Assembly: GCF_009696275.1 (NCBI RefSeq)
Contig: NZ_VUMI01000017.1
Coordinates: forward strand, 39,233-103,232
Source: Eisenbergiella porci
Lineage (GTDB): Bacteria > Bacillota > Clostridia > Lachnospirales > Lachnospiraceae
DNA: 64,000 nt
Direction of reading: 5' to 3'
Position numbers and translations under genes: made by a program. The notes below the pieces were generated by a model. The model saw only the letters and a list, made by a program, of their open reading frames with translations. It was not told the origin of the DNA and ran no database searches. Positions 17,127 to 24,597 of the stretch are shown one piece after another (positions within the stretch are counted from its first letter, which is position 1; each line of letters starts with the position of its first letter).

Positions 17127-17657
17127 TCAAGGGGGTATAAAAATGGACTGCCCCCCAGTCCACATACAAATCGGGCGGCAATTCTGCCGCCCGATTTTTG
17201 TTTCAAAGCCATCTGCAAAGGAGTAGGAATCCGCTGTCAGCAAAGTGGCAGACTGCTCCCCAGGTGTAGGATCAGGGGCTTCACAGGCATCCGCAGGGGC
17301 GCTTTCCGGCTGCACCGCCGGGGGTTCATCAAACGCATCATCTTCCGGCACAGGGACATTTTCCGGCTCGTCAGGGCAGGGCAAGTCAGAGCATAAGGTA
17401 TAGAGGTTGCTGGTCTGGCCGCCGTTCTTACGCTCGTCAAACCGGGCCTGCTTGACGATATATCCCGCTTTCACCAGCTCATCCAGCGCCCGCTTTACAG
17501 TGGACACCCCATAGCCGCACTTGGCGGCTATGGTCTTGATAGAGGGAAAACACTCGCCCTCTTTATTGCAATGCAGAACCAGGACTTGCAGTACAAGCCG
17601 CGCTCTTGGTTTCAGGCCAGAAGAAAACGCTCTCTCCATATACTCAAACTTTGCCAT
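17127..17657 (-). CDS. Winged-helix (HTH_36-type) DNA-binding protein, replication-protein-like
   Basis: This protein has about 176 residues from ATG 17657, which has a GGGAGGATT site; the longer frame overlaps the previous gene. Residues about 5-90 form an HTH_36-type domain (LKPRARLVLQVLVLHCNKEG then CFPSIKTIAAKCGYGVSTVK), common at the N-terminus of plasmid and phage replication initiators. The rest is acidic and Pro/Ala-rich. A perfect 11-bp hairpin (17170-17180 with 17185-17195) lies inside the last codons, so the true C-terminus may differ or the gene may be trimmed. It is the last gene of the leftward transfer operon. Confidence 0.6.
   Translation of the reverse strand: MAKFEYMERAFSSGLKPRARLVLQVLVLHCNKEGECFPSIKTIAAKCGYGVSTVKRALDELVKAGYIVKQARFDERKNGGQTSNLYTLCSDLPCPDEPENVPVPEDDAFDEPPAVQPESAPADACEAPDPTPGEQSATLLTADSYSFADGFETKIGRQNCRPICMWTGGQSIFIPP
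17170..17200 (+). terminator. Perfect 11-bp hairpin with plus-strand T tract
   Basis: The arms 17170-17180 and 17185-17195 are perfect reverse complements with loop ATTC, followed by TTTTG on the plus strand. It may be a bidirectional terminator separating the XRE unit from the leftward transfer operon. Confidence 0.55.
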
Positions 17658-17686
17658 ATTCCAATCCTCCCAATCATGTCTTACTG

Positions 17687-18718
17687 TTACAGGCGCTTTT
17701 CTCCTGCAATATACTTCTCCATCAGCGGCCGGTAGATCTGCCCGTTGACCCGTTTTGCAAACAGGTCGTGGGATGCCGCCGCAATCTGCACATCCTCCCC
17801 AAAGAGTTCCGTACAGTATTCCTGAATTTCCTGCGGTACACAGATCGCTACCGGGCGCACTTCCAACGAACCGCACTCGGACAACGCCTTGTGGAACGCC
17901 GGAATCTCATAAGGCAGGACACTCCCGCACAGGAGCCGGTGATCCGCGTCACGGAAAATAGAGGTGGGTGTCTGCATCACACCGCAATCATAGATGATAA
18001 ACTGATACGCCTTATCCAGCTCATTGGTCAGGTAGCAGTCGATCCCATCAATGGTGTAATGCTCCCCATCCGGCGCCGCTTCGTAGATGTTCAGCAGGAG
18101 CTGCAAGTGGCGGTTCTGATTGACTTCGATATACGCCACCTCCGCACCTCTGGCCGCCAACCAGGACGCCAGGTTAAAGGCCGTCACCGTTACGCCGCTT
18201 CTGCGCTGCGAACCGGCCACGGCAATACGGATATTCCGGGCGTTCCAGCGGTACGGAATGATCTCATCCGGCTCCGGTGCTTTCTCACGCTGAGTAGCTG
18301 GCTGTTCGTAGACGGGAGCCTTTACCACATACCGTTGCATCCCATCCTCGGAAAGCGCTTCTGTCAGCTCGTCCAAGGCGTCCTCCATCGTTTCACCCGT
18401 AACCAGATTCACAACACCGATGGACAGTAACCGCTGTACCTCGCCGTTCACATCCTCGCAGCCGGAGAGGATGACGATGATCCGGGCGGAGAACATCATC
18501 TGAAAGGATTGCAGGGCAAGGGTAAAATCATTGCCGCTTTCCTCGATACACGCCGCATCCACCACAAAGAATTTGGCGTTAGCGTAATTGCGCATATCTT
18601 TGGTAACGAAACTTTTCAGGCTGAACCGGCCGACCAGTTTCTTGGCGGGCAGAGTCATATTCCGCACAGCGGCGTCGATCAGACTGCTTTTCTGGTTACT
18701 CGTCAAGTATAACAGCAT
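17687..18718 (-). CDS. TadZ/CpaE-like ATPase (MinD/ParA superfamily)
   Basis: This protein has about 343 residues from ATG 18718, preceded by GGGAGGTGAATCC. An N-terminal receiver-like half (about 1-140) is followed by a ParA/MinD-like domain with a degenerate P-loop (VAGSQRRSGVTVTAFNLASW) and later IIYDCG. TadZ/CpaE proteins place the Tad pilus machine in the cell. The canonical GKGGxGKT lysines are absent, as in several TadZ proteins. It lies near the end of the operon, and a second, shorter Tad ATPase lies at 33011-33766. Confidence 0.6.
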   Translation of the reverse strand: MLLYLTSNQKSSLIDAAVRNMTLPAKKLVGRFSLKSFVTKDMRNYANAKFFVVDAACIEESGNDFTLALQSFQMMFSARIIVILSGCEDVNGEVQRLLSIGVVNLVTGETMEDALDELTEALSEDGMQRYVVKAPVYEQPATQREKAPEPDEIIPYRWNARNIRIAVAGSQRRSGVTVTAFNLASWLAARGAEVAYIEVNQNRHLQLLLNIYEAAPDGEHYTIDGIDCYLTNELDKAYQFIIYDCGVMQTPTSIFRDADHRLLCGSVLPYEIPAFHKALSECGSLEVRPVAICVPQEIQEYCTELFGEDVQIAAASHDLFAKRVNGQIYRPLMEKYIAGEKRL

Positions 18719-18845
18719 AGGATTCACCTCCCGTATTTTCAACGCTGGTTTTGTCATCCGCCCCACCGGTCAGCAAGAGGACGATGCCCACAATTACAAT
18801 CACAATGTAGATAAACAGTTCAATCAGCTTGTTTCGGTTATTCAT
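18696..18845 (-). CDS. Small single-pass membrane protein (49 residues)
   Basis: The short ORF is MNNRNKLIELF then IYIVIVIVGIVLLL, and ends VILDE. It has one clear transmembrane helix (about residues 10-26) and a short acidic tail. An AAGGGG-type ribosome site precedes the ATG at 18845. It overlaps the start of the TadZ-like gene by 23 bases and lies between it and the C39 peptidase gene. No family was recognised. Confidence 0.5.
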   Translation of the reverse strand: MNNRNKLIELFIYIVIVIVGIVLLLTGGADDKTSVENTGGESYAVILDE

Positions 18846-18856
18846 ATCGCACCCCT

Positions 18857-19681
18857 TTAGTAGATCGCCCACAAGGGACCGCCTGCTGCGGCGCCCTTTC
18901 TGGCCTCATCCAGAATGATGGATATATCCCATTCCTGTTCGCTTCGCTTTTTACTGGCAGGATCGGCCACCAGGATTTTTCCTTCAGAGGTCACTCCACG
19001 CAGCACCATAAAGTGACCGCTGGATGTGAAGTGGCCTTTCGACATGAGTGCCACAATCAATTTCCCGGATGCCAAAGCATCCACCACAGCTTGCGGGTCA
19101 TCGGTGCTGATGCTTTCCCATTGAAGCCCAAAGCCCTCCGCAGCCCCCGGTATCAACGAGTGATAGGACCCGTTGCCGGAACACCAATAGCCGTTCTGAT
19201 ACGCCCATTCTGCCATTGTGGGGGGATCAACGGTCTGGTCTGTCAGGCTGGATACCACAATCGCCATAGAGGTCGGGCCACATCCATAACCGCCGATATT
19301 ATCGGTTCCATACGGAAGATCGGCCCAACGCTCATCCAACTGATTGTAGTAGACAACTTCGGTTGCCCCATCCGTAAAGATGACACCCTCATAGCTCTGG
19401 CCGCTACCGTCTACATAGTCTTTCTCATAAATGCCGAGCTGCTGGTTGTAGCCATATTCTTTCTGAAAATCCTCCACTACGCTTACCTCATCTCCAATCA
19501 GCCATTGGGACAGCACGGAAAAGGGGCTGGTAATGAGATACAGAATGAAGGCAATCAAAAGCAAAAGCCCCAGAACCGGGGCCAGGATCAGAAACAGGAT
19601 TTTTTTCCGGCTTTCGGAGTCGGTGGCGGCTTTTGCTGCCACCTGCGCCAGAATTTTTGCAGTCAACGGATCAACAGCCAA
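18857..19681 (-). CDS. Membrane-anchored C39-like cysteine peptidase
   Basis: This protein has about 274 residues with a transmembrane helix near residues 28-50 (KKILFLILAPVLGLLLLIAF) and an extracytoplasmic C39-type domain. The catalytic Cys lies in GGYGCGPTSMAIV, the His in SSGHFMVLRG and the Asp in VADPAS. In Gram-positive conjugation systems a wall-acting enzyme (VirB1-like) often sits at this place; whether this one cuts peptides of the wall or a pilin is unknown. The TTG at 19681 with GGAGGTGA upstream is preferred; ATGs at 19699 and 19696 overlap the previous stop. Confidence 0.7.
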   Translation of the reverse strand: MAVDPLTAKILAQVAAKAATDSESRKKILFLILAPVLGLLLLIAFILYLITSPFSVLSQWLIGDEVSVVEDFQKEYGYNQQLGIYEKDYVDGSGQSYEGVIFTDGATEVVYYNQLDERWADLPYGTDNIGGYGCGPTSMAIVVSSLTDQTVDPPTMAEWAYQNGYWCSGNGSYHSLIPGAAEGFGLQWESISTDDPQAVVDALASGKLIVALMSKGHFTSSGHFMVLRGVTSEGKILVADPASKKRSEQEWDISIILDEARKGAAAGGPLWAIY

Positions 19682-19698
19682 AAAAATCACCTCCATCA

Positions 19699-20178
19699 TC
19701 AGTCCGGTTCCATACCGGGGGTCTCCATCATCTGCTCCATTTGCAGATTGAACGCCTCCCGCCGCTTACCGGCACTGTCGTCAATTTCAAACTCTTTTTC
19801 GCCTTTATCATTTTCCCGGATAGATACCATGCAGTCTCCATTGGCGATGAAGCAGGCCGTAAAGAGCGCCCGAATCGCCGGGGCGGGCATCCGTGAAATC
19901 TCAAAGGGGGTCGCGGCACACTTGCTGTTCCAGGAAAAGAGGTTATAGGCGGCATCCGCCGTTATCTTCATCCAGTCATAGTCAAATTCCTCTTTCCGCA
20001 TCATCTTGTCAAAGCTGATCCCCTCTGGGCAGAGGTAGCGATCCATTTTTTCAAAAAGAGCCGGATGAGAAGCCATCAGGAACAGGGCAGCATGGTAGGA
20101 AGCGTCCAAATCACCGCCCCGACAGCGTATGGCTGCCATCTTGTTGACCAGGTGTTCATATCGTTCCGCATGATTCAT
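19699..20178 (-). CDS. Conserved ICE protein of unknown function (DUF6075-like)
   Basis: This is a 159-residue soluble protein beginning MNHAERYEHLVNKMAAIRCR, with an alanine-rich helical core (YHAALFLMASHPALFEKMDRY) and an AYNLFSWNS segment. It resembles small ICE proteins annotated DUF6075, from memory of that family. It overlaps the peptidase gene and follows VirB4, so it probably belongs to the transfer operon. No catalytic motif was seen. Confidence 0.45.
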   Translation of the reverse strand: MNHAERYEHLVNKMAAIRCRGGDLDASYHAALFLMASHPALFEKMDRYLCPEGISFDKMMRKEEFDYDWMKITADAAYNLFSWNSKCAATPFEISRMPAPAIRALFTACFIANGDCMVSIRENDKGEKEFEIDDSAGKRREAFNLQMEQMMETPGMEPD

Positions 20179-20238
20179 CTGAAAACCTCCTGCGTGAAAT
20201 AAGTAAGGCGGTCGGGATTGCTCCCGGCCGCCACCGAA

Positions 20239-22065
20239 TTACCGGCCGCCAGCCTTGCCCATATAGGAAAACTTGTAAGCCGGAATCTCAAAGTTTACAT
20301 GAAGTCGCTTGGACCCGATGATAAAGAGCGCGTGTCCGCGCCGCTTGCTCTCCAACAATTCCTGCTCCGCGTCCGTCAGGTTATAGAGGTCTGTGGTTTC
20401 CTGAAGGTTTTTGCCGTCGCAGCCCATCAGGATTTTATAGCACGGAATATCCAAAAGGGCCTGCCCGTACATTTTGACCTCCGGGGCCAGGAAATCCACC
20501 ACGGAATGAGAAATGATTGCCAGTCCAGCTTCATACTTTCTTGCCCGCTTCTCCACATTGCGAAGGAACACCAGGGATTGCGGAACCTGCGGGTCGATCA
20601 TCAGATATGCCTCGTCACATACCAGCAGGCAACGCTCATTCCGGTCGCGGCTCATTTCCTCCCAGCACCAGCTCAACAGGTTCAGATACTGCGTGCGCTT
20701 GACATTATCCGACGCATTTTGCAGGTCGTGGGTATCCAGGCAAATAAACCGGGAATTGGCTTCCAGCGTGGTGTGGCCGTTCCACAGAAAACTGTCGCTG
20801 CCCGCTGCGGCATCGTACAGCAGCATTGCCAGATCACGATATACCAGATTCTCCTTGTTGGCCTCCGCTTTCTTTTCCAGCAGGGCGTGAAGGTCGGACA
20901 AAATGGGGAAATCCGTGGCCTTGAGCTGCCGAATATCCGTTTCCCAGAAGATGCCGAACTGGTTGTAGAGTTCAATGATCGTCTGCTTGAGAACCGCTTT
21001 CTGCATATCCGTCAGGCTGGGCAGATACAGGGAAAATTCAATCTCCAGCGTTTTCATATGCAGCGCCATATCAGACATTCCGTTTCCTTCATCGGTATAG
21101 AGTTTGTCGGTTTCATCGTCATCGTCACGGGGCGCCGGTCTGATCTGCAAGAGATTGGACCGGCCGTTCTTGCCGCCGCCAGCATTGAGCCAGCTTCCGT
21201 TCAGGTTTCGGCACATATCCTTGTACTCGGATTCCGGGTCGATGCACAGGATTTTCGTCCCTTTCATGTATTCCGAAAGCATGATGTGCTTCACAACGGT
21301 ACTCTTGCCGACACCGGCCACGCCCATAATCACAAAGCTGCTGTTGGTGCGGTCGTTCCCACGTTCCCAGGTGTCCAGGATGACCAGACCGCCGTTGCTG
21401 TCCTTTGCAAAATAATAGCCCCGGCCATCGTTGTAGCCGGAGCTGGCAAAGGGAAAACCGCCCACAAAGGTACTCATGGGAATAATGCGGGACACGATGC
21501 TGTCCACCGTGGAGTTGGCCGGATAGGTGGGAGAAATGCTCTGAAACCCTTCCTTTTGGAGATTGGCAAGGGTGCGTACCTTGCACTTCTGGATGTTGAA
21601 GGCACTCTCCACACGGCGGCATACCTTTGTGAAGTTGGCTTCATCCTGTGCAATCGGCATCACGGTCAGCGACATCATGGCGACCGTTTCGCCCTCCTGG
21701 TCGATCCGCTGCATGATTCTCTCGCCATCCTCGGCGGCTTTCTCGGCGCGCTGCCGGGTCAGCGGGTCTTTGGCGCTGTCAGCGGCGCCACGCTGCTGGA
21801 CAATGCTTTTGGAGATTGCGGAAATGAGCGCGCCATTATCAATGGGGGTAATCCCCACCGAAACGATTGTGCTGGGAATGTTGGTGATCTTGGAAAGCCA
21901 CCCCATATCCACCTTCTGCGGATAGCGGATGGCGCCGTACACCTTGCCCAGATTTTCACCGATGACCAGACTGTTCCGCTTGATTTCCAGCCCCATCGGG
22001 GTAATGACATTTAACAGCGCTTCATTGACAGGAAACGCTTCTTCTTTTTTCTTAGAACCTAACAA
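20239..22065 (-). CDS. VirB4/TraC-type conjugation ATPase
   Basis: This protein has about 608 residues from a TTG at 22065, preceded by GGAGGTGG. Walker A is IMGVAGVGKSTVVKH near residue 250 and Walker B is RCLLVCDEAYLMIDP near 480, with a YFAKDSNGGLVILD-type strand before the P-loop. VirB4 powers assembly and transfer in the type IV secretion system at the inner membrane. The N-terminal domain (about 1-230) is shorter than usual. A separate membrane-anchored protein at 23027-23725 may supply part of that function. It overlaps the PAPS-reductase-like gene by 7 bases. Confidence 0.9.
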   Translation of the reverse strand: MLGSKKKEEAFPVNEALLNVITPMGLEIKRNSLVIGENLGKVYGAIRYPQKVDMGWLSKITNIPSTIVSVGITPIDNGALISAISKSIVQQRGAADSAKDPLTRQRAEKAAEDGERIMQRIDQEGETVAMMSLTVMPIAQDEANFTKVCRRVESAFNIQKCKVRTLANLQKEGFQSISPTYPANSTVDSIVSRIIPMSTFVGGFPFASSGYNDGRGYYFAKDSNGGLVILDTWERGNDRTNSSFVIMGVAGVGKSTVVKHIMLSEYMKGTKILCIDPESEYKDMCRNLNGSWLNAGGGKNGRSNLLQIRPAPRDDDDETDKLYTDEGNGMSDMALHMKTLEIEFSLYLPSLTDMQKAVLKQTIIELYNQFGIFWETDIRQLKATDFPILSDLHALLEKKAEANKENLVYRDLAMLLYDAAAGSDSFLWNGHTTLEANSRFICLDTHDLQNASDNVKRTQYLNLLSWCWEEMSRDRNERCLLVCDEAYLMIDPQVPQSLVFLRNVEKRARKYEAGLAIISHSVVDFLAPEVKMYGQALLDIPCYKILMGCDGKNLQETTDLYNLTDAEQELLESKRRGHALFIIGSKRLHVNFEIPAYKFSYMGKAGGR

Positions 22066-23024
22066 TGATCCACCTCCAACTGTTGATTGCGGTAAGGCAC
22101 CCCAATGTAGTCCAGCACAGCGCCGCACCCCAATTTGTTGATGCAGTAATCATACTGCTGGGGATGCGTCACCTGCATAAGCTGAAATCGGTTCGGCTCA
22201 TGCTCCAGATGAACGCCGTACATACAATACATACACCCCGATCTGGAAACACCAGTGGTTTTCAGAATCGGGGTGCCGTTCTTCTTGCGGCTTTCAACAA
22301 TGTCCCCATATATGGGGGCATAGGGAATGCCGGTCATTTTCAGATACCGCAAAATATCTTCTTCCAGCCAGAACGCAAGGGGCTGGCTGAGAGGCCGCTG
22401 GCGCTCGAAGCCGTTGCAGCCAAACTTGATCCAGGATTGCTCCCGCAGCTTGCTTTCGCAGACCAGGACACCCGTAATCGGGTGCCGCCCGGACTGCCTT
22501 TCAAATTTGTTCAATGGCGCTTTTTTCATGTGGTAACAACACCTTGCCGAAATCTTGAAGGGAGCGTCCAAAAGGTATTTGTAATTCTCGCAGTTGTAGA
22601 TCGACTTCTTTCCGTTCTTGTCCAGCAGTTCTCCATTGATTCTCGCCAGACGGTAAGGTTGTCCCTTTCTTGCGCCATTGATAACATCCGAGATCTCTTT
22701 GGAGATGATCGGATAGCCGTACTTCTCAAGAATCTGAGTGAACGGATAGCGCGGGCGAAGCCAAATAACATTGTCCTTCGTTTTTACGAAATCGCGCAGT
22801 TCGGGGTATTCCAACCCCGTGTCAACATACACAGCAGGAATATCAGGGTAGACCCGCCGTGCCAGATCAAGCAGCACGGTGGAGTCTTTACCGCCCGAAA
22901 AGCTGATAAAGACCTGCCCATCGTACCGCATATACCATTCCATGATTCTCGTCTGCGTAACTCTGATTTTTCTTTCGAGGCTCCAACCCTGCATGATTTT
23001 CAAATCCTGCCGGGTGTGCTTCAT
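22059..23024 (-). CDS. Phosphoadenosine-phosphosulfate-reductase family (CysH/DndC-like) PP-loop protein
   Basis: This protein has about 321 residues from ATG 23024. The PP-loop is SFSGGKDSTVLLDLARR, near residue 45. Paired cysteines, CCYHMKKAPL in mid-protein and SGCMYC near the C-terminus, follow the CC-x-K-x-PL / GCxxC pattern that binds a 4Fe-4S cluster in APS reductases. The C-terminal redox ECGLH motif of sulfate-assimilation reductases is absent. It lies between two VirB4-related genes with overlaps, so it is co-expressed with transfer. A role in sulfur-based nucleic-acid modification (as DndC) is possible but unproven. Confidence 0.75.
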   Translation of the reverse strand: MKHTRQDLKIMQGWSLERKIRVTQTRIMEWYMRYDGQVFISFSGGKDSTVLLDLARRVYPDIPAVYVDTGLEYPELRDFVKTKDNVIWLRPRYPFTQILEKYGYPIISKEISDVINGARKGQPYRLARINGELLDKNGKKSIYNCENYKYLLDAPFKISARCCYHMKKAPLNKFERQSGRHPITGVLVCESKLREQSWIKFGCNGFERQRPLSQPLAFWLEEDILRYLKMTGIPYAPIYGDIVESRKKNGTPILKTTGVSRSGCMYCMYGVHLEHEPNRFQLMQVTHPQQYDYCINKLGCGAVLDYIGVPYRNQQLEVDHC

Positions 23025-23026
23025 AC

Positions 23027-23725
23027 TTAGACAACACCTACACTTTCCAAAATCGGGATCGCAGCATTGATGCGGGAATCCTCCAAATGCACATAGGCGG
23101 GGTTGTTGACCAGGTTGCACAGCCGGACAATATCCTGCTGCTCTAAAATCTCGGTCTGAATGCCGCTGTCCGAAAAATATCCGCCAAGCAGCTTGAGCTT
23201 CTGAAGCAGATCGCGCTCAACGCCATCGCTTACCCTATCCCAAATCTTGATGTAGAATTGCCGCTCCACAACCTCGCCGGAAAGAGCAAAGGAGCCCATT
23301 TCCACGATTTCCTGCTTCAGCAGTTCCTTTTGCTTCACATCGGAAGAAGAAGTGAGTGTGGCAGACAGCTCCGACAACAGCGGAGAAATATCTACCGGGC
23401 GGGATACAGCAAGAAGCTGAAACGGGTACTGTGCGCTGGACAGGCTCACCGTAAGCTGCTTGGCAATCAGCCGCTTTTCGTTTTTGCTGAACAGTTCTGT
23501 GCTGATCGGGTAGATCTTCAGATATGCCAGAGCCAGATTGTCACGGGTATAGAGGAAGTTCCCCCGAATATCCTTCACATTCACAAACTCATTGGCGGTG
23601 ATCTGGGCCAGTTCTTCCTTGTCCTTGTTCTTCGATTTTTTGTGTTTGGCCGACAACTTCAGAAAAATCAGCGTCCCACCGCCCAGCAGCGCACAGACGC
23701 AGATCATAATGATCGGCAAAAGCAA
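23027..23725 (-). CDS. Membrane-anchored transfer protein with VirB4 N-domain-like region
   Basis: This protein has about 232 residues. A single transmembrane helix (LLLPIIMICVCALLGGGTLI) at the N-terminus is followed by a cytoplasmic domain (NFLYTRDNLALAYLKIYPIS, then PFQLLAVSRPVDISPL and REFY-like RQFYIKIWD). This resembles the N-terminal, non-ATPase domain of VirB4/TraE proteins. The TTG at 23725, with GCGAGG upstream, is chosen because the longer frame to 23782 starts inside a terminator hairpin. It probably docks or regulates VirB4; similarity is moderate. Confidence 0.5.
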   Translation of the reverse strand: MLLPIIMICVCALLGGGTLIFLKLSAKHKKSKNKDKEELAQITANEFVNVKDIRGNFLYTRDNLALAYLKIYPISTELFSKNEKRLIAKQLTVSLSSAQYPFQLLAVSRPVDISPLLSELSATLTSSSDVKQKELLKQEIVEMGSFALSGEVVERQFYIKIWDRVSDGVERDLLQKLKLLGGYFSDSGIQTEILEQQDIVRLCNLVNNPAYVHLEDSRINAAIPILESVGVV

Positions 23726-23751
23726 TTTATCGACCTCGCTTTCTTTGCCAT

Positions 23752-23780
23752 AAAAATAGGCCCTGCTTTTCAGCAGAGCC
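23752..23780 (-). terminator. Intrinsic terminator inside the transfer operon
   Basis: A 9-bp stem with one mismatch (23759-23767 with 23772-23780, loop TTTC) is followed on the minus strand by TATTTTTAT. It lies between the acidic-tail gene and the VirB4 N-domain-like gene and may set expression of the downstream block. Confidence 0.65.
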
Positions 23781-23785
23781 ATGTG

Positions 23786-24148
23786 TTACAGTTCCAAATC
23801 TTCTTCATCTTCACTTTCTTCGCCGTACCCAAAATCCAACTCGTCCGATTCAAAAGAAAAGCTGTGGTCGGAGATGCAGTCCAGGGCATCGCTGGCGTTC
23901 AGCTCATCGAAATGCTCTCGGAAGAATGCCAAATCATCCTCGTCGGCGCGCACAGTTTCGCCCTCTCTATAAAGATAGGTCTGGATTTTGGCTTCGATAG
24001 TGTCCCCCAGGGGCCACAGCGAAAGGGCCTCGGAGATTTCATCACAGTCCAGCAGTTCATCCAGCCCATCCGGGCGGCCGGGGACAAAATATTCTGTCAT
24101 CAGAGAGTTAGGGGCATCCAGAGTCACCACCGAAAACATTTTGCTCAT
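23786..24148 (-). CDS. Acidic accessory protein of unknown function, tail DLEL
   Basis: This protein has about 120 residues from ATG 24148, beginning MSKMFSVVTLDAPNSLMTEY. It is a strongly acidic, small soluble protein with no recognised family. The C-terminus is EDEEDLEL, one of the recurrent D-hydrophobic-E-hydrophobic ends in this element. Its start overlaps the DUF3846 gene stop, and a terminator follows. Confidence 0.6.
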   Translation of the reverse strand: MSKMFSVVTLDAPNSLMTEYFVPGRPDGLDELLDCDEISEALSLWPLGDTIEAKIQTYLYREGETVRADEDDLAFFREHFDELNASDALDCISDHSFSFESDELDFGYGEESEDEEDLEL

Positions 24149-24582
24149 CGGTCTGCCTCCATGTCCTCTCCGGCTCCAGTGTCCATGTCCCATCCCTTGC
24201 CGAACATGAGGTTCATAAACTCTTTCATGTCGGCGGCCGACCGAACTTCAAAGGATACTGCTGTGGGGGTCGGCTGCGGAAAATACTCCTGATACATGGC
24301 GATCTGTTCATCGGTCAGAGAAATGCCCCGCCCCTCCGGGGTATCGCCGTAGAGGAAAAAAGTCCCGTGAATGGTATCCGGCCCGTACTGTCGGTTCTCC
24401 GGCAGACCTGTCAGTTTCCCGGACGCATTGCAGCAGAGAACCGTTTCGCAGGGCAGAGGAATACACTCAATATCCCCGCCCACAAGTTCCTGCCGGTGTT
24501 CCAGAGAATCCTCCAGCATGGCCGTATAAGGCGTGCGCCCAGGTTCAAACACCATAATCCGAATCGTTCTGTTGTCGTTCAT
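24145..24582 (-). CDS. DUF3846 domain protein
   Basis: This protein has about 145 residues with IRIMVFEPGRTPYTAMLEDS, then LVGGDIECIPLP, matching the DUF3846 pattern (EPG, VGG-x-IE) found in ICE and phage proteins. The function is unknown. The second ATG (24582) is favoured because AGGAGA then sits at proper distance; the first is at 24588. The tail GEDMEADR is a weaker version of the element's acidic ends. Confidence 0.65.
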   Translation of the reverse strand: MNDNRTIRIMVFEPGRTPYTAMLEDSLEHRQELVGGDIECIPLPCETVLCCNASGKLTGLPENRQYGPDTIHGTFFLYGDTPEGRGISLTDEQIAMYQEYFPQPTPTAVSFEVRSAADMKEFMNLMFGKGWDMDTGAGEDMEADR

Positions 24583-24597
24583 ATCCATTCTCCTTTT

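Noticed and set aside
20218..22014. Long plus-strand ORF of 598 codons opposite VirB4
   Set aside because: It is antisense to a clear VirB4 gene, has no ribosome site and no family-like pattern.
1707..23780. Similar TGCTTTTCAGCAG hairpins at 1711-1735 and 23759-23780 as a dispersed repeat
   Set aside because: Flanks are unrelated, and both fit ordinary terminators sharing a common TTTC loop.
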